Assembly: GCA_030836785.1 (NCBI GenBank)
Contig: JAUPLT010000150.1
Location: forward strand, 1-39,092
DNA length: 39,092 nt
Source: Actinomycetota bacterium
GTDB lineage: Bacteria; Actinomycetota; Actinomycetes; Mycobacteriales; Mycobacteriaceae
Direction of reading: 5' to 3'
The position numbers and the translations under genes were made by a program. The notes under the pieces were generated by a model, which was not told where the DNA came from, did not search any database, and saw nothing but the letters and a program-made list of their open reading frames with translations. This document shows positions 31,865-39,092 of this stretch, in pieces (the first letter of the stretch is position 1; each line of letters starts with the position of its first letter).

Positions 31865-33592
31865 GTGAGGTCGATGGTGATTCTCACAGCGTCGTCGATC
31901 ATCACGATGGACCCGGCCCGGCCCCGCGCAGAGGCCGTCGCGGTGGACCCCGACTCCGGTGCGATCCTCGCGGTGGGTTCGCTGGCCGAATGCCGGGCGG
32001 CGGCCCCCGGCGCCACGGTCGAGGACCTCGGCGGCGGCGTGCTCATGCCGGGATTCATCCAGGCCCATGACCATCCGGTCCCGGCCGCGGTGCTCTGTCA
32101 ACTGCCGGCGCACTGGATCGCGCCGTTCGTCGGATTCCCCACCTGGGACGACGTCGAGGCACTCTTCGACCGACTGCGGCGCCAGACCCCAGTAGGGCAG
32201 CCGCTGCTCTTCAACGGACTGGATCGCCTGCTGTTGTCGATCCCGATGCCCGACCGGGCGAGTCTGGACCGGTACTTTCCCGATCACCCGGTGCTGATCT
32301 TCGACATCACCGGCCACGCCCTCTACTTCAACTCCCGGGCCACCGGATTGTTCGGCTGGACGAACGCCACCCCGCCGGCCGACACCCCCGACGCCCGGTG
32401 GACCCGCCGACCGGACGGCACCGCCGGCGGGGTCGGCTACGAGACCCAGGCCACCCTGATGGCGATGGCCGCCTTTCTGCCCGGTGTCGTCCCGTCGCCG
32501 CTGGTGAACCTCGGGGCCTGGTACTCGACCCTGGCGCGCAACGGGTTCACCGCCGTCGGGGACCTGGGTTTCCTGACCAGGCTGCGGGCGCCGATGGAGG
32601 CGCTCGCAGGGTTGTCGGGCTGTCCGGTTCGCTACTCGCTCTACCAGGCCACCTATGACCCCGGCGCGCACTCGGAGGTGGACTTCGGTCCGCTCTCCGG
32701 CATGATCCAGCGGGTCGGCTACAAGATCTGGATGGACGGCAGCCCGTCGATCGGCACGGCCGCCATCAGCGTTCCCTACCTCGACTCCGCGCGAGCCCGG
32801 ATCGCCGATGTCCCGGTCGGCACCGCGCCGGGGCTCTCGGTGCTGAACTACACGCCGGACCAGTTCCTGAGCCTCATCGAGCAGTTCGCCGACTCCAACA
32901 CCCAGATCGCGACCCATATCAACGGCGACGCCGGCATCGACGTCGTTCTGGACGGTTATGAACAGGCATTGACTCGGCTGGGGTTGAAAGGCTCGGATCA
33001 CCGCTGGCGGGTTGAGCACTTCGCCACCCCGACCCGGGAGCAGTGCATGCGGGCCGGCGCGCTGGGCGTCAGTGCGTCCATGTCGCCCTTCCAGTCGCTG
33101 TACTGGGGCGATCTGTACGACGGGGTGATCTTCGATCCGTCCTACGGCGCGCGTTGGCAGCCCTACCGGGACGCCTACGACGGAGGGGTGCGGCCGACGT
33201 TCCACAATGACGGCTACCTCTCGCCCCCGCTGCCGTGGCTCAACATCCAGAATGCGGTGACCCGGGCCAGCGTGTCGGGCGCCGTCCACGGGCCCGAGCA
33301 GGCGCTGTCACTCGACGAGGCGCTGCAGGCACACACGATCAATGCGGCCTGGCAGCAGAAACGTGATCACGAAATCGGCTCCATCGAGGCGGGAAAGCTC
33401 GCCGACCTCGTGCTGTTCAACACCGACCCCTATGCCGTCGATCCGGCCAGGCTTCAGGAGACCATGACGGTTGAGGGAACCTGGATCTCCGGACGCCGAG
33501 TCGACCTCGACGGCTTCATGGCCGAGGTCGAACACCTGGCCCGCAGCTACGATCAGGTGCTGCTGGGCGGGTCGGCCCCGCATCAATGCTGA
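31865..33592 (+). CDS. Amidohydrolase family 3 metal-dependent hydrolase (YtcJ-like)
   Basis: This 575-residue TIM-barrel hydrolase of the amidohydrolase superfamily has first-strand metal ligands H68-D-H70, then H351 (T-H-I-N-G-D) and H385 (E-H-F). D449 stands in H-N-D-G-Y. These, with a Glu or carbamylated Lys between, fit a mono- or binuclear zinc or iron site. C-terminal segments I-G-S-I-E-A-G-K-L-A-D-L-V and D-P-Y-A-V-D-P complete the beta-sandwich. The substrate is unknown; family members cleave N-formyl, imide or cyclic amide bonds. There is no signal peptide, so it is cytosolic. GTG is used as start; ATG 31874, three codons on, preceded by TGAGG, is equally likely. The stop lies inside a 22-bp repeat. 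Confidence 0.9.
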   Translation: MRSMVILTASSIITMDPARPRAEAVAVDPDSGAILAVGSLAECRAAAPGATVEDLGGGVLMPGFIQAHDHPVPAAVLCQLPAHWIAPFVGFPTWDDVEALFDRLRRQTPVGQPLLFNGLDRLLLSIPMPDRASLDRYFPDHPVLIFDITGHALYFNSRATGLFGWTNATPPADTPDARWTRRPDGTAGGVGYETQATLMAMAAFLPGVVPSPLVNLGAWYSTLARNGFTAVGDLGFLTRLRAPMEALAGLSGCPVRYSLYQATYDPGAHSEVDFGPLSGMIQRVGYKIWMDGSPSIGTAAISVPYLDSARARIADVPVGTAPGLSVLNYTPDQFLSLIEQFADSNTQIATHINGDAGIDVVLDGYEQALTRLGLKGSDHRWRVEHFATPTREQCMRAGALGVSASMSPFQSLYWGDLYDGVIFDPSYGARWQPYRDAYDGGVRPTFHNDGYLSPPLPWLNIQNAVTRASVSGAVHGPEQALSLDEALQAHTINAAWQQKRDHEIGSIEAGKLADLVLFNTDPYAVDPARLQETMTVEGTWISGRRVDLDGFMAEVEHLARSYDQVLLGGSAPHQC

Positions 33593-33685
33593 CCTCGGCC
33601 CCAGCCAATGCTGACCTCGGCCCCAGCCAATGCTGACCTCGGCCCCAGCCAATGCTGACCTCGGCCCCAGCCAATGCTGACCTCG
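33584..33685 (+). repeat. 22-bp tandem repeat, 4.6 copies, across the amidohydrolase stop
   Basis: Four perfect units (33584-33605, 33606-33627, 33628-33649, 33650-33671) and a 14-base fifth begin CAATGCTGACCTCGGCCCCA. The first holds the last two codons and TGA; all others are downstream. The region before unit one has a degenerate match (TCGGCCCCGCAT). The unit length is not a multiple of three. The array fills most of the gap to proS and may vary in copy number. Confidence 0.95.
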
Positions 33686-33712
33686 TCAGAAGGCCACCGT
33701 TACAGCACTGAC

Positions 33713-33726
33713 TAAGCTTGCCCGCT
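33713..33726 (+). promoter_or_regulatory. Probable proS promoter -10 box
   Basis: TAAGCT (33713-33718) fits TANNNT and ends eight bases before the GTG, between the repeat array and proS, so the transcript would be leaderless or nearly so. No Shine-Dalgarno is visible. Confidence 0.5.
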
Positions 33727-35502
33727 GTGATCACCCGCATGTCCGAGCTGTTCCTGCGCACGCTGCGCGACGACCCGGCCGACGCCGAAGTTCCCAGCCA
33801 CAAGTTGCTGATCCGGGCCGGCTATGTCCGCCCGATCGCGCCCGGCCTCTACAGCTGGCTGCCGCTGGGCCTGCGGGTGCTGCGCAAGATCGAGAACGTG
33901 GTGCGCGAGGAGATGGTCGCCATCGGTGGCCAGGAGATCCTGTTCCCGGCGCTGCTGCCGCGGGCCCCGTACGAGACGACCAACCGCTGGACCGAGTACG
34001 GCGACGGGGTCTTCCGGCTCAAGGACCGCCGCGACAACGACTACCTGCTCGGGCCCACCCACGAGGAACTGTTCACCCTGACCGTCAAGGGCGAGTACAG
34101 CTCCTACAAGGATTTCCCTGTTCTGCTGTTCCAGATTCAGACGAAATACCGCGACGAGGCACGCCCGCGCGCCGGGATCCTGCGCGGCCGGGAGTTCGTC
34201 ATGAAGGACTCCTACTCCTTCGACACCGACGACGCCGGACTGCGCCGGGTGTATCTGGCCCACCGCGAGGCGTATCAGAAGATGTTCGCGCGCATGGGGA
34301 TTCGCTACGTGATCGTCTCGGCGGTGTCGGGCGCCATGGGCGGCAGCGCCTCGGAGGAGTTCCTGGCCGAGTCCGAGATCGGTGAGGACACCTTCGTCCG
34401 CTGCGTGGAATCGGGGTACGCGGCCAACGTCGAGGCGGTCACGACGCCCGCGCCGGCCGCCGCGCGGACCGACGGTCTGCCCGATCCGGTCGTGCACACC
34501 ACCGGCGACACCCCGACCATCGCAACTCTGGTGGAGTGGGCCAACGGCGCGTTGGGCCGGGCCGTCACCGCCGCCGAAACACTGAAGAATGTGCTGCTGA
34601 AGGTGCGGACCCCGGGCGGGGACTGGGAACTTCTGGCGATCGGTCTCCCCGGTGACCGCGAGGTCGACGACAAGCGTCTCGGTGCTGCGTTGGATCCGGC
34701 CGAATACGCCCTTCTCGACGACGGTGACTTCGCGAGGCATCCCTACCTGAAGAAGGGGTACATCGGCCCGAAGGCTCTGCAGGCCAATGGGGTTCGCTAT
34801 CTGGTGGACCCACGGGTAGCGACCGGCACGTCGTGGATCACCGGTGCGGACGAGCCTGGAAAGCATGTCGTTGGACTGGTCGCCGGACGCGATTTCGTCC
34901 CGGACGGCACCATCGAGGCGGCCGAAGTCCGTGACGGCGACCCCTCACCTGACGGCGCAGGCCCGCTGGTGAGTGCCCGCGGCATCGAGATCGGGCACAT
35001 CTTCCAATTGGGCCGCAAGTACACCGACGCGTTCACCGTCGATGTTCTCGGCGAGGACGGCAAGCCCGTCCGGTTGACGATGGGTTCCTACGGCGTCGGG
35101 GTTTCTCGGCTGGTGGCGGTGATCGCCGAACAGCACCACGATGAGCTGGGTTTGCGCTGGCCGGCCTCGGTGTCGCCGTTCGATGTTCATGTGGTGATCG
35201 CCAACAAGGACGTCCAAGCACGCGCGGGCGCGGAGGCACTGGCCGCCGAACTCGACCTGTCCGGCCACGAGGTGCTGCTCGATGACCGCACCGCCTCGCC
35301 GGGAGTGAAGTTCAAGGACGCCGAACTGCTCGGCGTGCCGTGGATTGTCGTCGTGGGCCGCGGGTGGGCTGACGGAAAGGTCGAACTGCGCAACCGGTTC
35401 ACCGACGAGCGCCGGGAGATCCCGGTCGCCGGAGCCGGCAGCGAGATCGCCGCAGTCCTCGCCGGCAGCCAAGACGCCAGCAGCCAAGACGCCAGCAGCT
35501 AA
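33727..35502 (+). CDS. proS: Prolyl-tRNA synthetase, bacterial type with editing domain (Rv2845c ortholog)
   Basis: This class II synthetase charges tRNA(Pro). The 591 residues have the N-terminal catalytic part, motif 2 as [16 protein letters not shown] and motif 3 as [12 protein letters not shown] YbaK-like editing insertion lies near 220-400 (T-L-K-N-V-L-L-K, then G-A-A-L-D-P-A-E-Y), and the anticodon-binding C-terminal domain begins near 480. The N terminus [15 protein letters not shown] matches M. tuberculosis ProS, so the GTG is preferred over TTG 33718 and ATG 33739. The tail ends in a repeated S-Q-D-A-S; the stop TAA is a C-to-T change of CAA in the last repeat copy. Confidence 0.96.
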   Translation: MITRMSELFLRTLRDDPADAEVPSHKLLIRAGYVRPIAPGLYSWLPLGLRVLRKIENVVREEMVAIGGQEILFPALLPRAPYETTNRWTEYGDGVFRLKDRRDNDYLLGPTHEELFTLTVKGEYSSYKDFPVLLFQIQTKYRDEARPRAGILRGREFVMKDSYSFDTDDAGLRRVYLAHREAYQKMFARMGIRYVIVSAVSGAMGGSASEEFLAESEIGEDTFVRCVESGYAANVEAVTTPAPAAARTDGLPDPVVHTTGDTPTIATLVEWANGALGRAVTAAETLKNVLLKVRTPGGDWELLAIGLPGDREVDDKRLGAALDPAEYALLDDGDFARHPYLKKGYIGPKALQANGVRYLVDPRVATGTSWITGADEPGKHVVGLVAGRDFVPDGTIEAAEVRDGDPSPDGAGPLVSARGIEIGHIFQLGRKYTDAFTVDVLGEDGKPVRLTMGSYGVGVSRLVAVIAEQHHDELGLRWPASVSPFDVHVVIANKDVQARAGAEALAAELDLSGHEVLLDDRTASPGVKFKDAELLGVPWIVVVGRGWADGKVELRNRFTDERREIPVAGAGSEIAAVLAGSQDASSQDASS

Positions 35503-35509
35503 GACGCGG
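35465..35509 (+). repeat. 15-bp tandem repeat, three copies, at the proS stop
   Basis: Units GCAGCCAAGACGCCA (35465-35479, 35480-35494) are followed by a third, GCAGCTAAGACGCGG, with three changes. The CAA codon of units one and two is TAA in unit three, making the proS stop. The unit is in frame (S-Q-D-A-S). Confidence 0.9.
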
Positions 35510-35539
35510 CAGCTCGGTCGCCCGCGCCCCGGTCGGTGG

Positions 35540-36004
35540 CTATTCGCTGCCGCCGGGGAAGGCCCTCGTCACCGGCCAGGCACCGATGACGCGGCGCCAC
35601 CGCGCCGCAAGAACCGCGCACTGGGTCAGCGCGGTGAGGGCGACCCGGCGGTCCTCGTCGGATTCGGATTGTTCGAGCACCGCCCGCCAGGCCACCGCGC
35701 AGTCATCCTCGATACGGACCGCCAGGCGCGCGGCCTCGGGTGGCGACCCGACCGGCATCGGCAACTGGTATCCGGCAGCGGGCAGTGGCGCCGGGATATC
35801 TCGCGCTGCCAGCATCGCCACCAGCGACTCCCGGCGCTCGCGGTGCTGGGCCATCGCTTCAGAAATGAGCTCATTGCGGGTGGGCAGGCTGTACGCAGAC
35901 ACCACGCCGTAACCGTAGATCGCGGCGTGTTCGGCGCCGACCGCGTCGTAGAGCGCCGCCTGTTCTGGGGACTCCGGGCGTTCCGGGCCGGTCGGAGATG
36001 TCAT
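35540..36004 (-). CDS. Ferritin-like DUF4439 protein (Rv2844 ortholog)
   Basis: The 154-residue cytosolic, helical protein begins with a ferritin-like motif: A-L-Y-D-A-V-G-A-E-H-A-A-I-Y-G-Y-G, an E-x-x-A-x-x-Y-x-Y helix of the DUF4439 family. L-I-S-E-A-M-A-Q-H-R-E-R-R-E-S-L follows, with E and H near where the second metal pair would sit. Four helices can be traced. Function is unknown; iron or redox handling is only suggested by the fold. Start ATG overlaps the stop of the upstream lipoprotein gene (ATGA), so they form a two-gene unit convergent with proS. Confidence 0.88.
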   Translation of the reverse strand: MTSPTGPERPESPEQAALYDAVGAEHAAIYGYGVVSAYSLPTRNELISEAMAQHRERRESLVAMLAARDIPAPLPAAGYQLPMPVGSPPEAARLAVRIEDDCAVAWRAVLEQSESDEDRRVALTALTQCAVLAARWRRVIGAWPVTRAFPGGSE

Positions 36005-36567
36005 CGCGACTGCCCTGCGGGAGCGAGTCCGACGGTGTGGGCGGCCGTACACGCCGCCGCGATCGAGCCGAGCAGCCCGGCCCGGTACCCCGACAGTGTC
36101 GGGACGAGTTTGGCCGCGCTGTCGGCAGAACGGCGCAGCGCGTCGGCGACTTCCCGGACTCCGGGCGGGGGATTGGGCGACGGCGCGGCGGTGGCCGATG
36201 CGGTGGCCGATGCGGTGGCGCCGGGGGAGTCCGCTGCCGGTGTGGGCTTTCCTGCGGCCCGAGCCAGTTCCTCCACCAGCGCGGCGGCGTGGCGGTTTCG
36301 CTCGTCGGCGATCACGCGTAACGCCGGTGCCAGGGCTGGAGCGGCGTCGGCCGCGGCAGCGGCAAGCGCAGCATCGGACCGGGCTGCGGCCAGTTCGGGC
36401 TCCAGCGGGTCGGGGCCGGTGGCTTGATCGGAACCACAGGCGGGGAGCAGCGCGGCGAGTGTCACCAGCGCCAGCATTCCCCGGCTGCCGTGCACCAGTA
36501 CCCGACGCCGGCTGAGCACAGAATCCGGTGGCGAACCCGACGTGGCGCGGGGAAGGGCGGGGTGCAC
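36001..36567 (-). CDS. Ferritin-like lipoprotein, Ala-rich (Rv2843 ortholog)
   Basis: The 188-residue precursor has [13 protein letters not shown] then a hydrophobic stretch and lipobox L-L-P-A-C, putting the lipid on Cys44 for this start. The tri-arginine hints at Tat export. The mature part resembles its neighbour's DUF4439 fold: [18 protein letters not shown] has the paired E/H pattern. A Ser/Ala/Pro linker with A-T-A-S repeats lies in the middle, then [17 protein letters not shown]. Start is uncertain: this GTG has CAGGAT six bases upstream, while GTG 36519 would give a shorter signal region. The stop overlaps the DUF4439 start. Confidence 0.82.
   Translation of the reverse strand: MHPALPRATSGSPPDSVLSRRRVLVHGSRGMLALVTLAALLPACGSDQATGPDPLEPELAAARSDAALAAAAADAAPALAPALRVIADERNRHAAALVEELARAAGKPTPAADSPGATASATASATAAPSPNPPPGVREVADALRRSADSAAKLVPTLSGYRAGLLGSIAAACTAAHTVGLAPAGQSR
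36188..36219 (-). repeat. 12-bp in-frame tandem repeat in the ferritin-like lipoprotein
   Basis: Two perfect copies of GCGGTGGCCGAT (plus strand) and eight bases of a third encode A-T-A-S repeats on the minus strand, in the Ser/Ala-rich linker. Confidence 0.8.
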
Positions 36568-36657
36568 GCGATCATCCTGCCATTGCCGCCCCGATCGCAG
36601 GCGTATCGTGGTGCCCGGCCTCACCCGCCCGCCACAACTCAACAGAAGGAGCTCGCC
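36568..36657. promoter_or_regulatory. Divergent region, rimP operon and ferritin-like pair
   Basis: In 90 bases, TATCGT (36604-36609) fits a plus-strand -10 box that would give a rimP leader of about 40 bases containing AAGGAG nine bases before the GTG. On the minus strand CAGGAT ends six bases before the lipoprotein GTG. Nothing else stands out. Confidence 0.45.
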
Positions 36658-37284
36658 GTGACCGAACGGAACCCGGGCTCATCTTCACCGGGCCTGCCCT
36701 CCCCAGAGCAGGTGATCGAACTACTGAGCGGGCCTTTCGAGCGATCCGGATATGAGATCGAAGGCGTGACGATCGACGCGCGGACCCAGCCGCCGCGACT
36801 GCGCGTCGTCGCCGACGGCGACTCTCCGCTCGATCTGGACACCCTTGCCGAGCTGTCCCGGACCGCGTCAGAGTTGCTGGACGCGGTCGACGGCGCGGCC
36901 GGCACCTACCTCCTCGAAGTCACGTCGCCCGGGGTTGACCGTCCGCTGACCACCGAGAAGCACTTCCGTCGGGCCCGCGGCCGGCGGGTCGAGATCGTCC
37001 TGGCCGACGGAACCGCCCAGACCGGACGGCTGGGCGAGGTGTCCGACGGCTCGGCCGACTTCGTCGTTCGGGCCCGGTCCGGATGGATGGTCCGCCGAAT
37101 CCACCTGGCCGACGTGCGAAGCGCCGTCGTGCAGGTCGAGTTTTCCCCGCCGAGCACCCGCGAGCTCGAACTGGCCGGACTAACGCGCCCGGGTGAGTCG
37201 GGGACAGCCGAAACGACGGCGGGGACACCCGAAACGACGGCGGGGACACCCGAAACGACAGAGAGGGGCGTGAACCGGGAATGA
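36658..37284 (+). CDS. rimP: Ribosome maturation factor RimP (Rv2842c ortholog)
   Basis: RimP assists 30S subunit assembly. The 208 residues have the N-terminal alpha/beta domain (to about 95) with [12 protein letters not shown] and the C-terminal SH3-like domain ([12 protein letters not shown]). Downstream is a tail not usual in the family: repeats of E-T-T-A-G-T-P (about 185-201) then E-R-G-V-N-R-E. M. tuberculosis Rv2842c is about 183 residues, so this tail is the extra length. GTG start follows AAGGAG. The TGA overlaps the nusA ATG. Confidence 0.95.
   Translation: MTERNPGSSSPGLPSPEQVIELLSGPFERSGYEIEGVTIDARTQPPRLRVVADGDSPLDLDTLAELSRTASELLDAVDGAAGTYLLEVTSPGVDRPLTTEKHFRRARGRRVEIVLADGTAQTGRLGEVSDGSADFVVRARSGWMVRRIHLADVRSAVVQVEFSPPSTRELELAGLTRPGESGTAETTAGTPETTAGTPETTERGVNRE
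37198..37260 (+). repeat. 21-bp in-frame tandem repeat at the rimP 3' end
   Basis: Two perfect units (37210-37230 and 37231-37251) beginning GAAACGACGGCGGGGACACC are flanked by partial copies on both sides. They encode E-T-T-A-G-T-P, a Thr/Pro/Gly-rich, probably unstructured tail just before the nusA start. Confidence 0.93.
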
Positions 37285-38294
37285 ACATCGACATGGCCGC
37301 GCTGCATGCAATCGAGGTCGACCGGGGTATCTCCGTCGACGAGCTGCTCGACACCATTTCGACAGCGCTGCTGACCGCCTACCGGCATACCGAGGGACAC
37401 CAGCCCGACGCCCGAATCCAGATCGACCGCAAGAGCGGAACGGTCAAGGTGATGGCGCGGGAGACCGACGAGGACGGCAACGTCGTGGCCGAATGGGACG
37501 ACACCCCGGAGGGCTTCGGGCGGGTGGCGGCCACCACGGCGCGCCAGGTCATGCTGCAGCGCTTCCGCGACGCGGAGAACGAGCGGATATTCGGGGAGTT
37601 CTCGGCCCGTGAGGGCGACATCGTCGCTGGGGTGGTGCAGCAGAACCGCCGCGAGAATGAGCGCGGCAACGTGGTGGTGCGTCTCGGTACCGAAGCCAAG
37701 GGGTCCGAGGGCACCATCCGGACCGCCGAGCAGGTTCCGGGCGAGCGCTACGAGCACGGCGAGCGGCTGCGCTGCTACGTCGTCGGAGTCACCCGCGGCA
37801 CGCGCGAACCACGCATCGAGCTGTCCCGGACCCACCCCAATCTGGTGCGCAAACTGTTCTCGCTGGAGGTGCCTGAGATCGCCGACGGGTCGGTGGAGAT
37901 CGTCGCGGTGGCACGGGAGGCGGGGCACCGCTCCAAGATCGCGGTGCGGTCGAAGGTGTCCGGACTGAACGCCAAGGGAGCCTGTATCGGTCCGATGGGT
38001 CAGCGGGTACGCAACGTGATGAGCGAGTTGTCCGGGGAGAAGATCGACATCATCGACCACGACGACGACCCGGCACGCTTCGTCGCCAATGCGCTGTCCC
38101 CGGCCAAGGTGGTGTCGGTGGAGGTCATCGACGCCATGGCGCGGGCCGCACGGGTGATCGTTCCCGACTTCCAACTGTCCCTGGCGATCGGTAAAGAAGG
38201 CCAGAACGCCAGATTGGCCGCCCGGCTCACCGGTTGGCGCATCGACATTCGCAGCGACGCGCCGGAGCCCGAGAACGTCGGCCATCAGCCGTAG
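37281..38294 (+). CDS. nusA: Transcription termination/antitermination factor NusA (Rv2841c ortholog)
   Basis: NusA binds RNA polymerase and RNA and controls pausing, termination and antitermination. The 337 residues contain the N-terminal polymerase-binding domain (to about 105), an S1 domain ([12 protein letters not shown]) and two KH domains with G-x-x-G loops G-P-M-G-Q-R and G-K-E-G-Q-N-A. Like other actinobacterial forms it ends after KH2, with no acidic repeats. ATG overlaps the rimP stop; Y-R-H-T-E-G near 35 is typical. Confidence 0.97.
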   Translation: MNIDMAALHAIEVDRGISVDELLDTISTALLTAYRHTEGHQPDARIQIDRKSGTVKVMARETDEDGNVVAEWDDTPEGFGRVAATTARQVMLQRFRDAENERIFGEFSAREGDIVAGVVQQNRRENERGNVVVRLGTEAKGSEGTIRTAEQVPGERYEHGERLRCYVVGVTRGTREPRIELSRTHPNLVRKLFSLEVPEIADGSVEIVAVAREAGHRSKIAVRSKVSGLNAKGACIGPMGQRVRNVMSELSGEKIDIIDHDDDPARFVANALSPAKVVSVEVIDAMARAARVIVPDFQLSLAIGKEGQNARLAARLTGWRIDIRSDAPEPENVGHQP

Positions 38295-38340
38295 GGTTTG
38301 GCGGCCCGGGCCTGATTCAGCGATCCGGCGGTCGTGACGG

Positions 38341-38351
38341 TAGACTCAGCC
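38341..38351 (+). promoter_or_regulatory. Possible internal promoter before ylxR
   Basis: TAGACT (38341-38346) fits TANNNT and ends five bases before GTG 38352. It would allow ylxR-infB expression apart from rimP-nusA. Confidence 0.4.
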
Positions 38352-38666
38352 GTGATCCAGCGCGAGAGACCGGCACCGGTGCGTACCTGCATCGGCTGCC
38401 GGGAGCGAGAGTTGGCCGTCGAATTGCTGCGGTTGGTAGCCGTGTCGACGGGGAACGGTCAATTCGCCGTCGCCGTTGACACAGCAGGATGCCTCCCTGG
38501 CCGTGGTGCCTGGTTGCACCGCGATGATTGTTGCCTGTCGGCAGCGATCCGGCGGCGGGCGTTCGCGAGAGCACTGCGCATCACCGGTTCACCGGATACG
38601 TCCGCTGTGGTCGAGCACTTCGAGAAGTTTCGAGAAGCGCCCGCCCACTCGGCACACGACAACTAG
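38352..38666 (+). CDS. YlxR-family RNA-binding protein (Rv2840c ortholog)
   Basis: This 104-residue small basic protein has the YlxR signature R-T-C-I-G-C-R-E-R-E at about 12-21, then L-L-R-L-V-A-V, G-R-G-A-W-L-H and R-R-R-A-F-A-R-A-L-R. The family binds RNA and sits between nusA and infB in most bacteria; it acts as a nucleoid or RNase-related regulator in some. Start GTG 38352 gives the expected size; GTG 38334, in frame, would add six residues. It follows nusA by 57 bases. Confidence 0.9.
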   Translation: MIQRERPAPVRTCIGCRERELAVELLRLVAVSTGNGQFAVAVDTAGCLPGRGAWLHRDDCCLSAAIRRRAFARALRITGSPDTSAVVEHFEKFREAPAHSAHDN

Positions 38667-38771
38667 GTAGCGAAGAACATGAGCACACCGTGAAGTCCCG
38701 ACGATGACCATGCGTCGTAGCTAAACCCGAGGCGCGGCTTACCCACCGCTCCTCATAGAGATGGAGATGTA
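38667..38771 (+). promoter_or_regulatory. infB leader region
   Basis: About 105 bases separate ylxR and infB. A GGAGAT stretch lies eight bases before the infB GTG. Several short stops and ATGs occur, but I see no convincing hairpin terminator or known riboswitch. Confidence 0.3.
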
Positions 38772-39092
38772 GTGGCACCAGGTAAGGCCCGCGTACACGA
38801 GTTAGCAAAGGAACTCGGTGTCACGAGCAAGGAAGTACTCGGTCGGCTGAGCGAGCTGGGCGAGTTCGTCAAGTCGGCGTCCTCGACAGTTGAAGCGCCG
38901 GTCGCCCGCAGGTTGCGGGAAGCCTTCGGCGGGGCAAAGGCGCCAGCCAAGGCCCCGGCAGCGCCCGAGAAGGCGGCGGTCGCCGCCCCGGCCCCGGCCC
39001 CCGCGTCGCCGGCGGTTCCGAGCGCACCGGTGGCAGCAGCGGTGGCGCCCCCCGTCCCATCCGCGCCCAAACCGGCCGCACCGGCACCCGCG
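38772..39092 (+). CDS. infB: Translation initiation factor IF-2, N-terminal part (Rv2839c ortholog, partial)
   Basis: IF-2 is the GTPase that brings fMet-tRNA to the 30S subunit. Only the first 107 codons are present. They begin [20 protein letters not shown], the IF2_N domain that mycobacterial proteins share. [12 protein letters not shown] follows, then the Ala/Pro-rich linker. The G domain is beyond the window. GTG start is supported by the match to the known N terminus. Confidence 0.96.
   Translation, partial: MAPGKARVHELAKELGVTSKEVLGRLSELGEFVKSASSTVEAPVARRLREAFGGAKAPAKAPAAPEKAAVAAPAPAPASPAVPSAPVAAAVAPPVPSAPKPAAPAPA

Noticed and set aside
33584-33685. CRISPR array
   Set aside because: Units are directly joined with no spacers and no cas gene is near.

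Overview
The window is high-G+C actinobacterial DNA. Gene content and order match the conserved mycobacterial block that M. tuberculosis carries as Rv2870c down to Rv2839c (dxr, rip1, ispG ... rimP, nusA, ylxR, infB). I read it as a Mycobacterium of the environmental, Mycolicibacterium-like kind; the species cannot be told from the sequence. Compared with M. tuberculosis from memory, the toxin-antitoxin pairs of this interval (relFG, vapBC23) are absent. In their place stand cobQ, a cobalt ECF transporter with its own ArsR-type regulator, a divergent amine permease, a second efpA copy and an amidohydrolase. No insertion sequence, tRNA, rRNA or CRISPR array is visible.

Layout, left to right. 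(1) 1-4770: the first codons of a minus-strand gene, then a tight operon dxr-rip1-ispG with a GNAT gene: isoprenoid (MEP) precursors and intramembrane proteolysis. (2) 4870-8680: a penicillin-binding lipoprotein, a Rieske-type lipoprotein on the minus strand, a DUF1707 protein and methionine aminopeptidase. (3) 8690-11570: cobyric acid synthase, a small lipoprotein preceded by a seven-codon upstream ORF, and an alpha/beta-hydrolase-like protein. (4) 11570-17510: a minus-strand APC permease divergent from glnA4, a PuuD-like amidase, an aldehyde dehydrogenase and an SDR. This looks like a complete gamma-glutamylation route for an amine, best fitting an amino-alcohol such as ethanolamine. (5) 17540-20530: ArsR regulator and cbiM-cbiN-cbiQ-cbiO cobalt uptake. 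(6) 20530-23560: an alpha/beta hydrolase divergent from malate:quinone oxidoreductase, then a GNAT. (7) 23555-28664: a fused ChlI/ChlD-type chelatase subunit, cobO, cobB and cysG, joined by overlapping starts and stops. With cobQ and the cobalt importer this makes the window a vitamin B12 and siroheme hub. (8) 28680-33690: two tandem EfpA transporters and an amidohydrolase. (9) 33700-39092: proS, two minus-strand ferritin-like genes, then rimP-nusA-ylxR-infB (translation and transcription core), with infB running off the end.

Two features recur across the window. Many first genes carry an A2/T6-type -10 hexamer (TANNNT or close to it) only 5-9 bases before the start codon, the signature of leaderless mycobacterial transcripts; this settles several start choices. 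Short tandem repeats of 15-22 bp sit at gene 3' ends, often duplicating the stop codon (GNAT, PBP/Rieske, amidohydrolase, proS, rimP).
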